Positions 27,611 to 36,883 of a stretch of 41,866 nucleotides of DNA are shown here, piece by piece (positions within the stretch are counted from its first letter, which is position 1; every line of letters begins with the position of its first letter). Below the pieces are notes generated by a model. The model was not told where the DNA came from and did no database searches. It saw nothing but the letters and a program-made list of their open reading frames with translations. The position numbers and the translations under genes are program-made. Source of the DNA: [Phormidium] sp. LEGE 05292 (GTDB lineage: Bacteria > Cyanobacteriota > Cyanobacteriia > Cyanobacteriales > Aerosakkonemataceae); contig NZ_JADEWG010000051.1 of assembly GCF_015207735.1 (NCBI RefSeq), positions 1 to 41,866 of the forward strand. The letters run 5' to 3'.

Positions 27611-27902
27611 GGAAGAAGTTAATTTACAGTTACGTCCCCGATCTACTGAAACAATTTGTCTCGAAATTCCTCAAGATACTTTAAAATCTTTGCAGGAAGT
27701 AGCACAAATGCGGGATATGTCTTTGTCTGCTTTGCTAAAATTTTATATTGGGCAAGGATTAAGAGAGGATTTAGCTAGGATGTTTGGCGATCGCATCATC
27801 GAAAAAACTGCTCAAGTTCTATCTCGACACATTGATTCTCCAGAAGAAATCTCTACTATTATTGCAGAAATTCAAGGGGAAATTGTACCCAGAAATCGCT
27901 GA
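27597..27902 (+). CDS. Ribbon-helix-helix-type antitoxin, partner of the BrnT remnant
   Basis: The 101-residue protein (from ATG 27597) begins with a polar stretch, then a probable RHH DNA-binding unit: TICLEIPQDTLKSLQEVAQM followed by RDMSLSALLKFYIGQGL. A charged C-terminal half follows (DRIIEKTAQVLSRHIDSPEE). I prefer ATG 27597 to ATG 27582 because a GAAAGGAAA box then sits at the right distance. Position directly after, and overlapping, the BrnT fragment indicates that it was the antitoxin of that pair. With the toxin broken it may survive as an orphan repressor. Confidence 0.7.
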   Translation: MNNHEEEVNLQLRPRSTETICLEIPQDTLKSLQEVAQMRDMSLSALLKFYIGQGLREDLARMFGDRIIEKTAQVLSRHIDSPEEISTIIAEIQGEIVPRNR

Positions 27903-28093
27903 TTGATAAAGTTAAATTTGGCGTTAGGGAGCAATTTTGGGTATAAGTCTTAACCAATACTAACGGTAGATTGGGGTTTATTTGTGGAATCTCAATAGCC
28001 GGAAACGGGAAAAGTTGTTGAATATGTGACGGAGAACGCAATAATATTAAGTGTCCTGGTCTGTATGGCTAATCTCCAAATTTTATAGGATCT

Positions 28094-29650
28094 ATGAGTT
28101 TTGCTGAACTTGCAGCACAGCTAAATGCTGGAACAATTTTGCCAGAGTCAATTGTAATTGCCACACTGATTGTAGTGATAATGGTTGACTTAATTGTGGG
28201 GCGGACTTCGACGCGCTGGACACCTTATCTAGCAGTCGCAGGTTTACTCGCCTCCGTTGTCGCCCTTTTCTCTCAATGGGATATAAATAACCCGGTCTCA
28301 TTTTTGGGTGGCTTTAACGGTGATGCCTTAAGTGTAGTGTTTCGCGGCATTATCGCTTTGTCCGCAGCAGTGACAATTTTGATGTCGATTAGCTACATTG
28401 AGCAATCAGGCACTTCTTTGGGCGAATTTGTGGGAATTTTACTCACGGCGACTATTGGAGGAATGTTTCTCTCTGGCGCAAATGAGTTGGTGATGATTTT
28501 CATCAGCTTGGAAACTCTGAGTATCTCTTCTTACTTGCTGACAGGTTACACTAAGCGCGACCCTCGTTCTAATGAAGCGGCGTTAAAATACCTGTTAATT
28601 GGCGCTTCTAGTACGGCGATTTTCCTCTATGGCGTATCTTTGTTGTATGGTTTGTCCGGTGGGGAAACTAAGTTAAGTGCGATCGCTGCTGGGTTAGCTG
28701 CTGGTAGTGGTCAATCTTTGGCTTTGGTAATTGCTTTAGTATTTGCTATTGCGGGTATTGCATTTAAAATTTCGGCTGTACCTTTCCACCAATGGACTCC
28801 TGATGTTTATGAAGGTTCTCCTACTCCGGTAGTTGCTTTCCTTTCAGTTGGTTCAAAAGCGGCTGGGTTTGCTTTAGCTATTCGTTTAATGGTGACAGTT
28901 TTCCCATTAGTTAGCGAACAGTGGCATTTCATTTTTACCGCCCTTGCTATTCTCAGCATGGTGTTAGGAAATGTGGTGGCTTTGACTCAAACTAGCATGA
29001 AGAGATTGTTGGCTTATTCTTCGATCGCTCAAGCTGGTTTTGTCATGTTAGGCTTAATTGCTAGTACGGAAGCGGGTTACTCCAGCATGGTGTTTTATAT
29101 GTTGGTTTACCTGTTCATGAATTTGTGCGGTTTTATCTGCGTAATTCTGTTTTCCTTACGGACGGGAACTGACCAAATTAGTGAATATTCTGGGTTATAC
29201 CAAAAAGATCCGCTGTTGACTTTGGGTTTGAGTATTTCTCTGCTTTCTTTGGGTGGAATTCCACCTTTGGCTGGATTTTTTGGCAAGTTATATCTGTTTT
29301 GGGCTGGTTGGCAAGCTGGTCTTTACCTGTTAGTTTTGTTAGGTTTAATTACCAGTGTGGTTTCGATTTACTACTACATTCGTGTGGTAAAAATGATGGT
29401 AGTAAAAGAACCTCAAGAAATGTCCGATGCAGTAAAGAATTATCCGCCTATCAGTTGGAATTTTTCAGGAATGCGGGCTTTACAAGTTGGTTTGGTTGTG
29501 ACTTTAATTGCTACTTCTCTGGCTGGTATTTTGTCAAATCCTCTGTTTAATTTGGCTAATGGTTCGGTTGCTAAAACTGAAATGTTGCAATCAGCTGTTA
29601 TTAGTTCACAGGTGGTGGAAGCTACTACTCAGGTGTCGGTTATTAAATAG
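28094..29650 (+). CDS. ndhB: NAD(P)H-quinone oxidoreductase subunit 2 (NDH-1 subunit B)
   Basis: The 518-residue protein is a proton-pumping membrane subunit of cyanobacterial NDH-1, used in respiration, cyclic electron flow and, with other partners, CO2 uptake. It has about 14 hydrophobic helices. Conserved family segments are [19 protein letters not shown], the lysine-bearing [13 protein letters not shown] and [20 protein letters not shown], and [16 protein letters not shown]. The charged Glu and Lys residues in membrane helices needed for proton transfer are present. Length matches other cyanobacterial NdhB. It is monocistronic and ends at a terminator. Confidence 0.97.
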   Translation: MSFAELAAQLNAGTILPESIVIATLIVVIMVDLIVGRTSTRWTPYLAVAGLLASVVALFSQWDINNPVSFLGGFNGDALSVVFRGIIALSAAVTILMSISYIEQSGTSLGEFVGILLTATIGGMFLSGANELVMIFISLETLSISSYLLTGYTKRDPRSNEAALKYLLIGASSTAIFLYGVSLLYGLSGGETKLSAIAAGLAAGSGQSLALVIALVFAIAGIAFKISAVPFHQWTPDVYEGSPTPVVAFLSVGSKAAGFALAIRLMVTVFPLVSEQWHFIFTALAILSMVLGNVVALTQTSMKRLLAYSSIAQAGFVMLGLIASTEAGYSSMVFYMLVYLFMNLCGFICVILFSLRTGTDQISEYSGLYQKDPLLTLGLSISLLSLGGIPPLAGFFGKLYLFWAGWQAGLYLLVLLGLITSVVSIYYYIRVVKMMVVKEPQEMSDAVKNYPPISWNFSGMRALQVGLVVTLIATSLAGILSNPLFNLANGSVAKTEMLQSAVISSQVVEATTQVSVIK

Positions 29651-29682
29651 TGAGTTGGTCAAAAGAGAGTTAGAATTAACAG

Positions 29683-29714
29683 AACGCCTGACTTTTTAGG
29701 TCGGGCGTTTTTTT
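29683..29714 (+). terminator. Rho-independent terminator of ndhB
   Basis: AACGCCTGAC (29683-29692) pairs with GTCGGGCGTT (29700-29709), with a G-U pair, then a run of T. It stands 33 bp after the stop codon. Confidence 0.85.
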
Positions 29715-29996
29715 AACCACAGATGTCCACAGATGAACACAGATGAACACAGATGTTTTTTTAGGTTTTTTGTTGGGTTGCGGAGACTTTTTTTGAAACG
29801 CAGATGAATGCAGATGAACGCAGATGAACGCAGATATTTTTTTAGCTTTTTTGTTGGGTGCAGGAGGTTTTTTTGGGAACGCAGATGAATGCAGATAAAC
29901 GCAGATGAACACAGATGTTTTTTTAGGTTTTTTGTTGGGTTTTAGAGGTTGATTGTTTAACCGCAGATGAATGTAAATGAACGTAGATTTAATTTA
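29715..29996. repeat. Tandem array with an 81-bp period, made of AACRCAGATG words and T-rich linkers
   Basis: Each unit has three or four AACGCAGATG/AACACAGATG words followed by a T-rich linker ending TTTTTTGTTGGGT. The linker word TGTTGGGT falls at 29771, 29852 and 29933, exactly 81 bp apart. A last partial block (CCGCAGATGAATGTAAATGA) overlaps the start codon of the cbiG-cobJ gene. Confidence 0.88.
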
Positions 29997-31904
29997 ATTT
30001 TGGCTGATTTTTTGCCGATTGCTGCGATCGCTACTACTCCTGGTGCTGCTAAAGTTTTGTTACCTGTTTGTCTGTCGATAGGTGCAGATCTTTGGGTTTC
30101 GGAATCTTTGGGGGAAATTAAGGGATCTCAGGTTTATTCTGGTTCTTTAAGGGAACATATTGCTCATATTTGGTCGCAATATCACGGTTTTATTTTTGGT
30201 TTGGCAACTGGCGCTGTTGTTAGGTTAATTGCACCTTTATTGAAAGATAAATCTGTCGATCCGGCGGTTATTGTTATTGATGAAAATGGTAAATTTGTAA
30301 TTAGTTTATGTGGTGGTCATCAAGGTGGTGCGGATCGGTTGGCGCGTGCGATCGCACTCTCATTAAATGCTACCCCAATTTTAACTGGTGCGGCTAATGG
30401 TTTGGGTTTACCTGCTGTCGATTTGTTGGGTGTTCCTTTCGGTTGGAATAAAGGCGCAGGTGATTGGACGAAAGTCGCTGCTACTATTGCCAAAAATGAA
30501 CCTGTTCAAGTAATCCAAGAAGTCGGTTCTACTCTCTGGCAAAATCATCTTCCTAAAGGTCATCCTTTCTATTTTGAAGATCCAGAAAACCAACTACCAT
30601 CTACCAACTACCAACTACCAAAAGCCAGAATTTGGATCAGTTTCACCCAAAGAAGGTTTTCCCCTGATTCTGATTTACCGAAAGTACAATGGCATCCGAG
30701 AGTTTTATGGTTAGGAATTGGTTGTGAAAGAGGAAGTTCTAAAAAGTTAATTGAAAGTGCAATTCAACAGGTTTGTCAAAAGTATCATTTGGCGGAAAGT
30801 GCGATCGCCGGAATTGCTACAATTGATATTAAAGCTGATGAAGTTGGTTTAATCGAAGTTTGTCAGGAAAAAAATTGGCCTTTAAAAACTTTTTCGGCGG
30901 AAATTTTAGGTAAAATTAATGTACCCAATCCTTCAACTATTGTCGCTGCGGAAGTGGGAACTCCTAGTGTAGCGGAAGCTGCGGCTATTTGTGCTGGATT
31001 AGAAATGACAGGCAAGATGCTTGTCCTACAAGATTGGACTAATTTATTAGTAAAAAAACAAATTTTTCGTTTAGAAGGAGAACGCGGGGCTGTGACAATT
31101 GCTGTGGGATTATCAGAGAAGGAATATAGCGATCGTACTGGGAAAATTTTACTAATTGGTACGGGGCCTGGTCAATTAGAACAAATGACTATTGCTGCAC
31201 AAATGGCAATTTCTCAAGCTGATGCTGTGGTTGGTTATTCTTTATATATCGATTTGATTTCGCCGCTATTAAAACCTGGTCAAATAGTGGAATCTTTGCC
31301 CATTACTCAGGAAGTGGAAAGGGCGAAAAAAGCGATCGAATTGGCAGATAAAGGTTTAACTGTGGCGGTGATTTCTTCGGGAGATTCCGGCATTTATGGC
31401 ATGGCTGGTTTAGTATTAGAAGAACTGCAAGCACATGGTTGGGATGGGCAAGTTCCGGGTGTGCAAGTGTTTCCCGGAATCACTGCTTTACAAGCTGCTG
31501 CTTCTTTGGTGGGTGCGCCGTTAATGCACGATTTTTGCGCTGTTAGTTTGAGCGATTTATTAACACCTTGGTCTGTGATTGAAAAGCGATTGATTGCAGC
31601 AGCAGAAGCGGATTTTGTGACAGCTTTATATAATCCGAAATCCCAAACTCGCACTGAACAAATTGCTTTTGCTCAACAGATTTTTTTAAAGTATCGTAAT
31701 CCGACTACACCAGTGGCGATCGTCCGTTCCGCTTATCGGGAAACCCAAGAAATTACGATTACTACTTTAGAAAAGTTGCTGGAAAGCTCGATCGATATGT
31801 TGACAATTGTGTTAATTGGTAACTCAAATACGCTGGTTCATGGGGATTGGATGATTACGCCAAGAGGTTATAAGGTTGGTGTGATTGAATATAGCGATTT
31901 CTAG
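29967..31904 (+). CDS. cobJ: Fused CbiG / precorrin-3B C17-methyltransferase (CobJ) for cobalamin synthesis
   Basis: The 645-residue protein joins two corrin-ring enzymes. The N-terminal half is CbiG-like (AAIATTPGAAKVLLPVC near the start, LCGGHQGGADRLARAIA, then the C-terminal CbiG domain with WLGIGCERGSS and the strand VAAEVGTPSVAEAAA). From about residue 393 it is CobJ/CbiH, a SAM-dependent methyltransferase with the GTGPGQ loop at 398-403, VISSGDSGIYGMAGLV and FVTALYNPKSQTR. The fusion is common in cyanobacteria. A stretch near residues 211-220 (STNYQLPKAR) looks like a linker of repetitive DNA. The annotated ATG at 29967 lies inside the tandem repeat, so the first eight residues may not be native; an internal start near 30000 is possible. 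Confidence 0.92.
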   Translation: MNVNERRFNLILADFLPIAAIATTPGAAKVLLPVCLSIGADLWVSESLGEIKGSQVYSGSLREHIAHIWSQYHGFIFGLATGAVVRLIAPLLKDKSVDPAVIVIDENGKFVISLCGGHQGGADRLARAIALSLNATPILTGAANGLGLPAVDLLGVPFGWNKGAGDWTKVAATIAKNEPVQVIQEVGSTLWQNHLPKGHPFYFEDPENQLPSTNYQLPKARIWISFTQRRFSPDSDLPKVQWHPRVLWLGIGCERGSSKKLIESAIQQVCQKYHLAESAIAGIATIDIKADEVGLIEVCQEKNWPLKTFSAEILGKINVPNPSTIVAAEVGTPSVAEAAAICAGLEMTGKMLVLQDWTNLLVKKQIFRLEGERGAVTIAVGLSEKEYSDRTGKILLIGTGPGQLEQMTIAAQMAISQADAVVGYSLYIDLISPLLKPGQIVESLPITQEVERAKKAIELADKGLTVAVISSGDSGIYGMAGLVLEELQAHGWDGQVPGVQVFPGITALQAAASLVGAPLMHDFCAVSLSDLLTPWSVIEKRLIAAAEADFVTALYNPKSQTRTEQIAFAQQIFLKYRNPTTPVAIVRSAYRETQEITITTLEKLLESSIDMLTIVLIGNSNTLVHGDWMITPRGYKVGVIEYSDF

Positions 31905-31927
31905 GATTTAAGGAGTTTTTGGAATAC

Positions 31928-32316
31928 TGTAGGGGCGAAGCATTCGGGCGACTATCTCTGAGAAAAACCGATAATTTATATGTCCGAATGCTTCGCCCTT
32001 GCCTCGGCGACAATTGAACTATACAAATACTATTTCTGGTAAAAACCGACAATTCATATATACAAATGCTATCTCTGGTAAAAACCGACAATTGAACTAT
32101 ACAAATGCTATCTCTGGTAAAAACCAACAATTGAACTATACAAATGCTATCTCTGGTAAAAACCAACAATTCATATACCCAAATGCTTTTAATCTCTTGG
32201 GGATAACATAAAATTAAATTATTTTTATATTGTCGCGGGGGCAGGGCGAAGCATTCGGGATTTAAATATTTTGGCAGTGCGTCATAAATTGTCGCCCGAA
32301 TGCTTCGCCCCTACAA
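31928..32316. repeat. Composite palindromic element, copy B (389 bp), with 25-bp terminal inverted repeats
   Basis: The ends TGTAGGGGCGAAGCATTC... (31928-31952) and its exact complement (32292-32316) enclose repeats with a strict 39-bp period: the word CGACAATT (variants CGATAATT, CAACAATT) starts at 31969, 32008, 32047, 32086, 32125 and 32164. The last 88 bp (32229-32316) are almost identical to 36758-36845 in copy C. It fills the space between the convergent cobJ and DUF2726-like genes. The open frames on both strands here are by-products of a 39-bp (13-codon) period. Confidence 0.9.
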
Positions 32317-32338
32317 AAGGAAAAATTCTTAACAGAGA

Positions 32339-32884
32339 TTACAAAAAACTCAGCAAAAAAGCTTCTAGTTCTGCCCATCCTTGTTGAGTAATTATGTTGT
32401 AAATAACTTCGTGTTTTTCGTTGGGTGTGTAGAAGCGATAATATCTTTGATCTTCTGCGATTCTTCGCACGTAAATGAGGGGAACATTGACAGAGGCGAG
32501 GAGTTTGGCTTTTTTGCGATCGCGCAACTGTGCTTCTAAGGAATCATGCCAGTGAGATTGGCATTCTACTACTAATTTGGCTTTGCGGTTGGTGGGGAAA
32601 GTGCGATCGATTAAAGCAATATCTACTTTGGAACTAACCCAAAATTTCCAAATTTCATCGGGGAGACGAGAGAAATTTTCTGGACGAGAGCAGATGATTT
32701 CTAATGGTACTTGGGGACAGTAACGGAAGCGATTTCCTAAAATTAGTTCGAGAAGGTCAATAATCATTATTTCCAATTCATTGATGATTTCTCCGTTTTG
32801 GAAGTGGGGAAAAGTTTGCATTGAATCATCATCACTGTTGAAGTCGAAGTTTTCTGAATTTTTGTAGTCGAAAGCGTAAGCCAT
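32339..32884 (-). CDS. DUF2726-like protein, candidate PD-(D/E)xK nuclease
   Basis: The 181-residue protein has a core typical of DUF2726 and restriction-like folds: KVDIALIDR (Asp88), KLVVECQSHWH (Glu107-x-Gln109), then LRDRKKAKLLASVNVPLIYVR (Arg121, Lys124). The order Asp, Glu-x-Gln, basic helix, and a strand ending in Arg fits the nuclease family. The N-terminal 35 residues are acidic and low in complexity. It is divergent from the NACHT gene with 180 bp between them, which suggests that they share control. A nuclease role is inference, since family members are mostly uncharacterised. Confidence 0.68.
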   Translation of the reverse strand: MAYAFDYKNSENFDFNSDDDSMQTFPHFQNGEIINELEIMIIDLLELILGNRFRYCPQVPLEIICSRPENFSRLPDEIWKFWVSSKVDIALIDRTFPTNRKAKLVVECQSHWHDSLEAQLRDRKKAKLLASVNVPLIYVRRIAEDQRYYRFYTPNEKHEVIYNIITQQGWAELEAFLLSFL

Positions 32885-32945
32885 TGGCTGAATTTGAACT
32901 CGATAATTTGAGGTTATCGAGATAGAGTTGTTTAGCCCAGAGATA

Positions 32946-32993
32946 ATAAGTGCAGTTAACTAATGCTGTTAGAGAACCCTTAACTGCACTTAT
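32946..32993. promoter_or_regulatory. 14-bp perfect inverted repeat in the DUF2726/NACHT divergent promoter region
   Basis: ATAAGTGCAGTTAA (32946-32959) and TTAACTGCACTTAT (32980-32993) flank a 20-bp loop. It is 72 bp upstream of the NACHT start and 62 bp from the DUF2726-like start. It could be a binding site for a regulator, possibly the HTH-bearing NACHT protein itself, or a palindromic remnant. Confidence 0.55.
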
Positions 32994-33064
32994 CCGCACT
33001 CCCACATCACCTATGCGGTTGGCTAGAGTATAAAAGACGACTAGCGCAATAACTGATAACAGCA

Positions 33065-36000
33065 ATGACAACAGCCAGCAAGAGAAGAAGAGGTTTTCTA
33101 GCAAGTAGAGAAGGGTTAGCAATCTTAGAAGCGGAGAGACTGAAAAAGGGTTTTACCCATGAGACGCTTACAGAAGCAGCAAAACTTAATAGCGATGATC
33201 AGGTAAGAAGGCTATTTAATCCGCACTGGGGTAAGGGGATTCAAAGAGATGCAATAGAAAAGATTGCTGCGGTATTAGAATTGCAACCTACAGAATTTAT
33301 TGAAGATTGGCTTCCCAAATGCAGAAGTTCTAAACAAAAACAAACAGTTATGAACCCAAATGATATTGATTTACGGGAAGTCTGCTTAGTCATGCTGGAA
33401 CAACAACAGAAAGAACAGCGAATTAGACGAAAAGCAACTGAACAGGGATTTGAGCTTAAGGTTTATGTGCCATTGGGATTGGTGGAACGTCAAAAGCAAC
33501 AGCGCCGCAGTGGAAATGTGCCAATGGATTTGGTGCATCAATTGGAAAAGGAAGTTATTACTCGCATTTACCAGCATGATGAATTTCTAAATGATGTAAT
33601 TGGACACGAATTTGTTGGTAAAAATAAGCATATTGCTATTGTTGGTGAACCGGGAGCAGGTAAAACAACATTACTCGATAACATTGCTACTTATATTCAA
33701 AAAAATACTGAAGATTTACCGATTTGCATTTCTTTGGCAAGTTTGCAAGGAAGGAATCTCAAAAATTATATTCTTGAGGAATGGCTACCGGAAGCATTAT
33801 CACTAACTTACCCTGATATTGATGTAGAGACGTTGCATGAAACGTCTCTACAAAAACGTTTGCGCCAAGGTGGGGTTTGGTTGTTGTTGGATGGCGTTGA
33901 TGAAATGGGGGAAACTAATATACTTGAAAAAATTCAAAGTCAGCTTACTGATTGGCTGGGTAAAGTGCGGGTTGTGTTGACTTGTCGCACTAATGTTTGG
34001 GATGCTAAAACTAACAATCCACTTACAGGTTTTGAGACTTATAAAACTCAGAATTTTAGTCAGGGAGATGTCCGGCGCTTTATTAAGCAGTGGTTTGGAT
34101 TTGCGAGGAAACCACAGTTAGGTAAAGTTCTGCGGGAAAAGCTCAATGAACCACAAAGCGATCGCATTCGTCAACTAGTAGAAAATCCGTTACGGTTAGC
34201 TTTGCTATGTCAAGTTTTTAATCGTGATGAAAAAGCGGAACTCCCCGAAACAAAAGCAGGTCTTTATGAGTTGTTTGTTCGCTATTTTTACGAGTGGAAA
34301 CCAACGTTGTCTAGTGTTGATTGGACAACTCAACTAGGATTAAAGGAAGAATTACATCAAGCTCTTGGTCGATTATCTATAGCGGGATTAGATAGTGATG
34401 CTCGATTTCGATTGCCAGAAAGTTTAATTAAAAAAGAATTGGATGATCGGCTTTTTAAGTTAGTTTGGGAATTAGGTTGGCTGAATTTGGTAGATAGGGA
34501 AGCTAAAAATGATGAATCTGTTTATGCTTTCTTTCATCCTACTTTTCAGGAATATTTTGCGGCAGTTGTTATAGATGATTGGGGTTATTTTTTGCCCAAA
34601 TTACATAATAATCAAAACCCTAAGCTTGTGCAAGATAGATATCGGATTTTTGAGCCGCAATGGGAAGAAGTGATTTTAATATGGGTTGGTCGAAATAATG
34701 TTCAAACAAAGGAATTTATTGAATCTTTATTAATGTTCAGAGATGGATGTGGAAATGAAAATTTTTATTGGTATCGAGCTTGGTTTCTCGCAGCAAAGGG
34801 TATTGTCGAGTTTAAAAACTGCGATCCTAGTTTAGTTGATAAAATTATTTGGCAACTCATACAATGGAGTTGCACAAGAAGGTGGGTAATGTCTGATCCC
34901 CTTTCTGATGAGGCAAGAGATGTATTGCCAAAAACTAACACGATTAGAGCAATTTATTATTTAACTCTTGTACTACGCAGTGAGCAGTCTGAGCCAATTC
35001 ATTTACTTGCTGCCACCAGCTTGGTAAAAATTGCTCCTGGTTATCCCGAAGCTATTGATACTCTAATAAAACTAATGCGTTACTCTCAGTGGGAACCTAA
35101 TGAATGGTTAGCGGCTAGGGTTTTATTGAGTATTGATCCTAATCACCCAGAAGCAACAGAAAAGTTAGCAGATGACTGGGCATGGGAAATACATCAAAAT
35201 TCATTGCAAACGTTTTATGAAAAGTCTGAAACTATTGCTAAGGTGATTAAAATATTATGCTTTAGCTCAGATAAATTATCTTGTCTACAGGCTGCTGAAA
35301 ACTTATTAAAAATAGAAGAACTTGAACATTCTTCCATTGTTTCGATGTTAGTTGATGCACTTCGCGCTAATAAAGATACAGTTGCTTGTCTTATAATCGC
35401 TGAACTTCTTGGAAAAATAGGATATAAAAATCAAGATGCCATTACTTTTTTAATTAGACTAGCCTATACTCAGAATCTGTCTGATGATTCAGTTATAACT
35501 GAAGGCTTTGACAGTTTTTCGAGAGGTTTATTACTGATTCATATTCGTAAGCAGGCTGTAGAAAGCTTAGGCAAAATTGCTTTTGGTAATATAGATGCTA
35601 TTAATGCTTTAACTTATATGCTTAAAAATGAATCAAATCAAAAGATCAAACACCAAGTCGCTGTAAGCTTGGTGAATATAGATCCGACTAATCAAGAAGT
35701 AATTCCTGTATTAATTGAGTTTCTAAGTATAGAACAATCCAGAAACGATATCCCTTTTCTAAAAGATGAACTGCTTCTGTCAGCCCGAACTATCTTATTT
35801 ATGGCTCTCCTTAAGGGAAGTTTTCATCGAGAAGTTGTGATGGGATTAAAGGACTGCGTGCAAGAGTATGTAGATAAGCAGCATCGTGTCCTTAGTAATC
35901 GTCTTCAGTTCTGCTATGAACTTGTCTGGCACTGCGCCCAAAACATGAGTTACCCGGAATTTTATAAAGCTTGGCACGAACCCGCTACCACGCATCTAGA

Positions 36001-36484
36001 AGCACTTGATAACATTCAAGTTGGTAAATCTTCTATTACTCAAAAGCTCAACTTTACTCAACTTCCTTCAATTCTTGATTCTGCCATTGCTAAAGATGAT
36101 GAACTCAACAAAGCAATAAAACTAATTTGCATTGATGGCAGCTACTTCTCAGAGCCAAATAACCCTGCTACTGATATCTATATTGAAATGGTAGAACAAG
36201 GTTGTCCAGAAAAGCAGGAAGAACCAAACACAATGCAACAACTTAAAAAGTACTGGCGATTAGATTTGAGAAAGCTAGAAAAACGAATTGCTTTGCTATT
36301 TTACAACTCGAAGAACGATCGCACCCTAAACCCATCCTTCCTATCCGATATCGCTACCTTTGGCGGTACAATTGCCATTATTAGCGATGAACATTGTAAC
36401 AATGTAAGGCTAATTTCTCCCAACGATCCGAACCTCATTGATACAGTATTAAAATGGCTGAGGAGAAAAATTTTAGAAGATTAA
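33065..36484 (+). CDS. NACHT-domain NLR-like NTPase with N-terminal HTH and HEAT-like repeats
   Basis: The 1139-residue protein belongs to STAND NTPases. Residues about 28-80 form an HTH-like domain (KGFTHETLTEAAKLNSDDQV); about 103-135 is a conserved linker (DLREVCLVMLEQQQKE). The NACHT domain has Walker A GEPGAGKTT at 194-202 and Walker B LLLDGVDE at 273-280, then a winged helix with ENPLRLALLC and FFHPTFQEYFAA. From about 640 to 980 come HEAT-like repeats (LAATSLVKIAPGYPEAIDTL and similar). The end holds CYELVWHCAQNMSYPEFYKAWHE and an alpha/beta domain (KLICIDGSYF ... LIDTVLKWLRRK). Many bacterial NACHT proteins defend against phage, so that is a fair guess. A 30-bp palindrome is inserted in frame at 33823-33852. 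The decayed paralog at 6358-8454 shares all but the N-terminus. Confidence 0.92.
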   Translation: MTTASKRRRGFLASREGLAILEAERLKKGFTHETLTEAAKLNSDDQVRRLFNPHWGKGIQRDAIEKIAAVLELQPTEFIEDWLPKCRSSKQKQTVMNPNDIDLREVCLVMLEQQQKEQRIRRKATEQGFELKVYVPLGLVERQKQQRRSGNVPMDLVHQLEKEVITRIYQHDEFLNDVIGHEFVGKNKHIAIVGEPGAGKTTLLDNIATYIQKNTEDLPICISLASLQGRNLKNYILEEWLPEALSLTYPDIDVETLHETSLQKRLRQGGVWLLLDGVDEMGETNILEKIQSQLTDWLGKVRVVLTCRTNVWDAKTNNPLTGFETYKTQNFSQGDVRRFIKQWFGFARKPQLGKVLREKLNEPQSDRIRQLVENPLRLALLCQVFNRDEKAELPETKAGLYELFVRYFYEWKPTLSSVDWTTQLGLKEELHQALGRLSIAGLDSDARFRLPESLIKKELDDRLFKLVWELGWLNLVDREAKNDESVYAFFHPTFQEYFAAVVIDDWGYFLPKLHNNQNPKLVQDRYRIFEPQWEEVILIWVGRNNVQTKEFIESLLMFRDGCGNENFYWYRAWFLAAKGIVEFKNCDPSLVDKIIWQLIQWSCTRRWVMSDPLSDEARDVLPKTNTIRAIYYLTLVLRSEQSEPIHLLAATSLVKIAPGYPEAIDTLIKLMRYSQWEPNEWLAARVLLSIDPNHPEATEKLADDWAWEIHQNSLQTFYEKSETIAKVIKILCFSSDKLSCLQAAENLLKIEELEHSSIVSMLVDALRANKDTVACLIIAELLGKIGYKNQDAITFLIRLAYTQNLSDDSVITEGFDSFSRGLLLIHIRKQAVESLGKIAFGNIDAINALTYMLKNESNQKIKHQVAVSLVNIDPTNQEVIPVLIEFLSIEQSRNDIPFLKDELLLSARTILFMALLKGSFHREVVMGLKDCVQEYVDKQHRVLSNRLQFCYELVWHCAQNMSYPEFYKAWHEPATTHLEALDNIQVGKSSITQKLNFTQLPSILDSAIAKDDELNKAIKLICIDGSYFSEPNNPATDIYIEMVEQGCPEKQEEPNTMQQLKKYWRLDLRKLEKRIALLFYNSKNDRTLNPSFLSDIATFGGTIAIISDEHCNNVRLISPNDPNLIDTVLKWLRRKILED
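33823..33852. repeat. Palindromic repeat inserted in frame within the NACHT gene
   Basis: TGTAGAGACGTT (33823-33834) and AACGTCTCTACA (33841-33852) form a perfect 12-bp inverted repeat with a 6-bp centre. This is a dispersed palindrome found in spacers of many cyanobacteria. At 30 bp it adds ten codons (about VETLHETSLQ, residues 253-263) between the P-loop and Walker B without breaking the frame. Confidence 0.8.
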
Positions 36485-36525
36485 AAATGACAACAAATAA
36501 TTGTGTTATATCTTATTTTTATCTT

Positions 36526-36845
36526 TGTAGGGGCGAAGCATTCGGGCAACTATTTCTGATGAAAACCGACAATTCATATACCCGAATGCTTCGCCCTGCC
36601 TTGGCGACAATTCAGATATACGAATCCTTTGTGTAAACAAAAACCAACAATTTATCTATCCGAATGCTTCGTCCTGCCTTGGCGACAATTCAGATATACG
36701 AATCCTTTCTTGGGTAAAAAATCAGAATTGTCATATTTTAGTTTAGAGTAGTTTTCATATTGTCGCGGGGGCAGGGCGAAGCATTCGGGATTTAAATATT
36801 TTGGCTGTGTGTCATAAATTGTCGCCCGAATGCTTCGCCCCTACA
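36526..36845. repeat. Composite palindromic element, copy C (320 bp), with 25-bp terminal inverted repeats
   Basis: The left end (36526-36550) has one mismatch to the right end (36821-36845). Inside, CGACAATT-type words start at 36567, 36605, 36645 and 36683, alternating 38 and 40 bp, and a longer CCGAATGCTTCG unit is duplicated 78 bp apart (36582 and 36660). The right 88 bp match copy B. It lies 41 bp after the NACHT stop codon and 38 bp from the transposase gene. Confidence 0.9.
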
Positions 36846-36883
36846 AATTTATGGAATTGTGGAATTATGGAATTAAAGCAAAT

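Noticed and set aside
31969-32172. Possible CRISPR array
   Set aside because: The 39-bp units repeat over their whole length with no unique spacers, lie between palindromic ends, and have no cas genes nearby.
31855-32211. Open frames of 104 and 70 codons on opposite strands in repeat copy B
   Set aside because: Both come from the 39-bp period, a multiple of three, and have no ribosome site or family match.
36454-36636. Frame of 60 codons at the end of the NACHT gene and into repeat copy C
   Set aside because: It is made of the NACHT 3' end in another frame plus repeat sequence.
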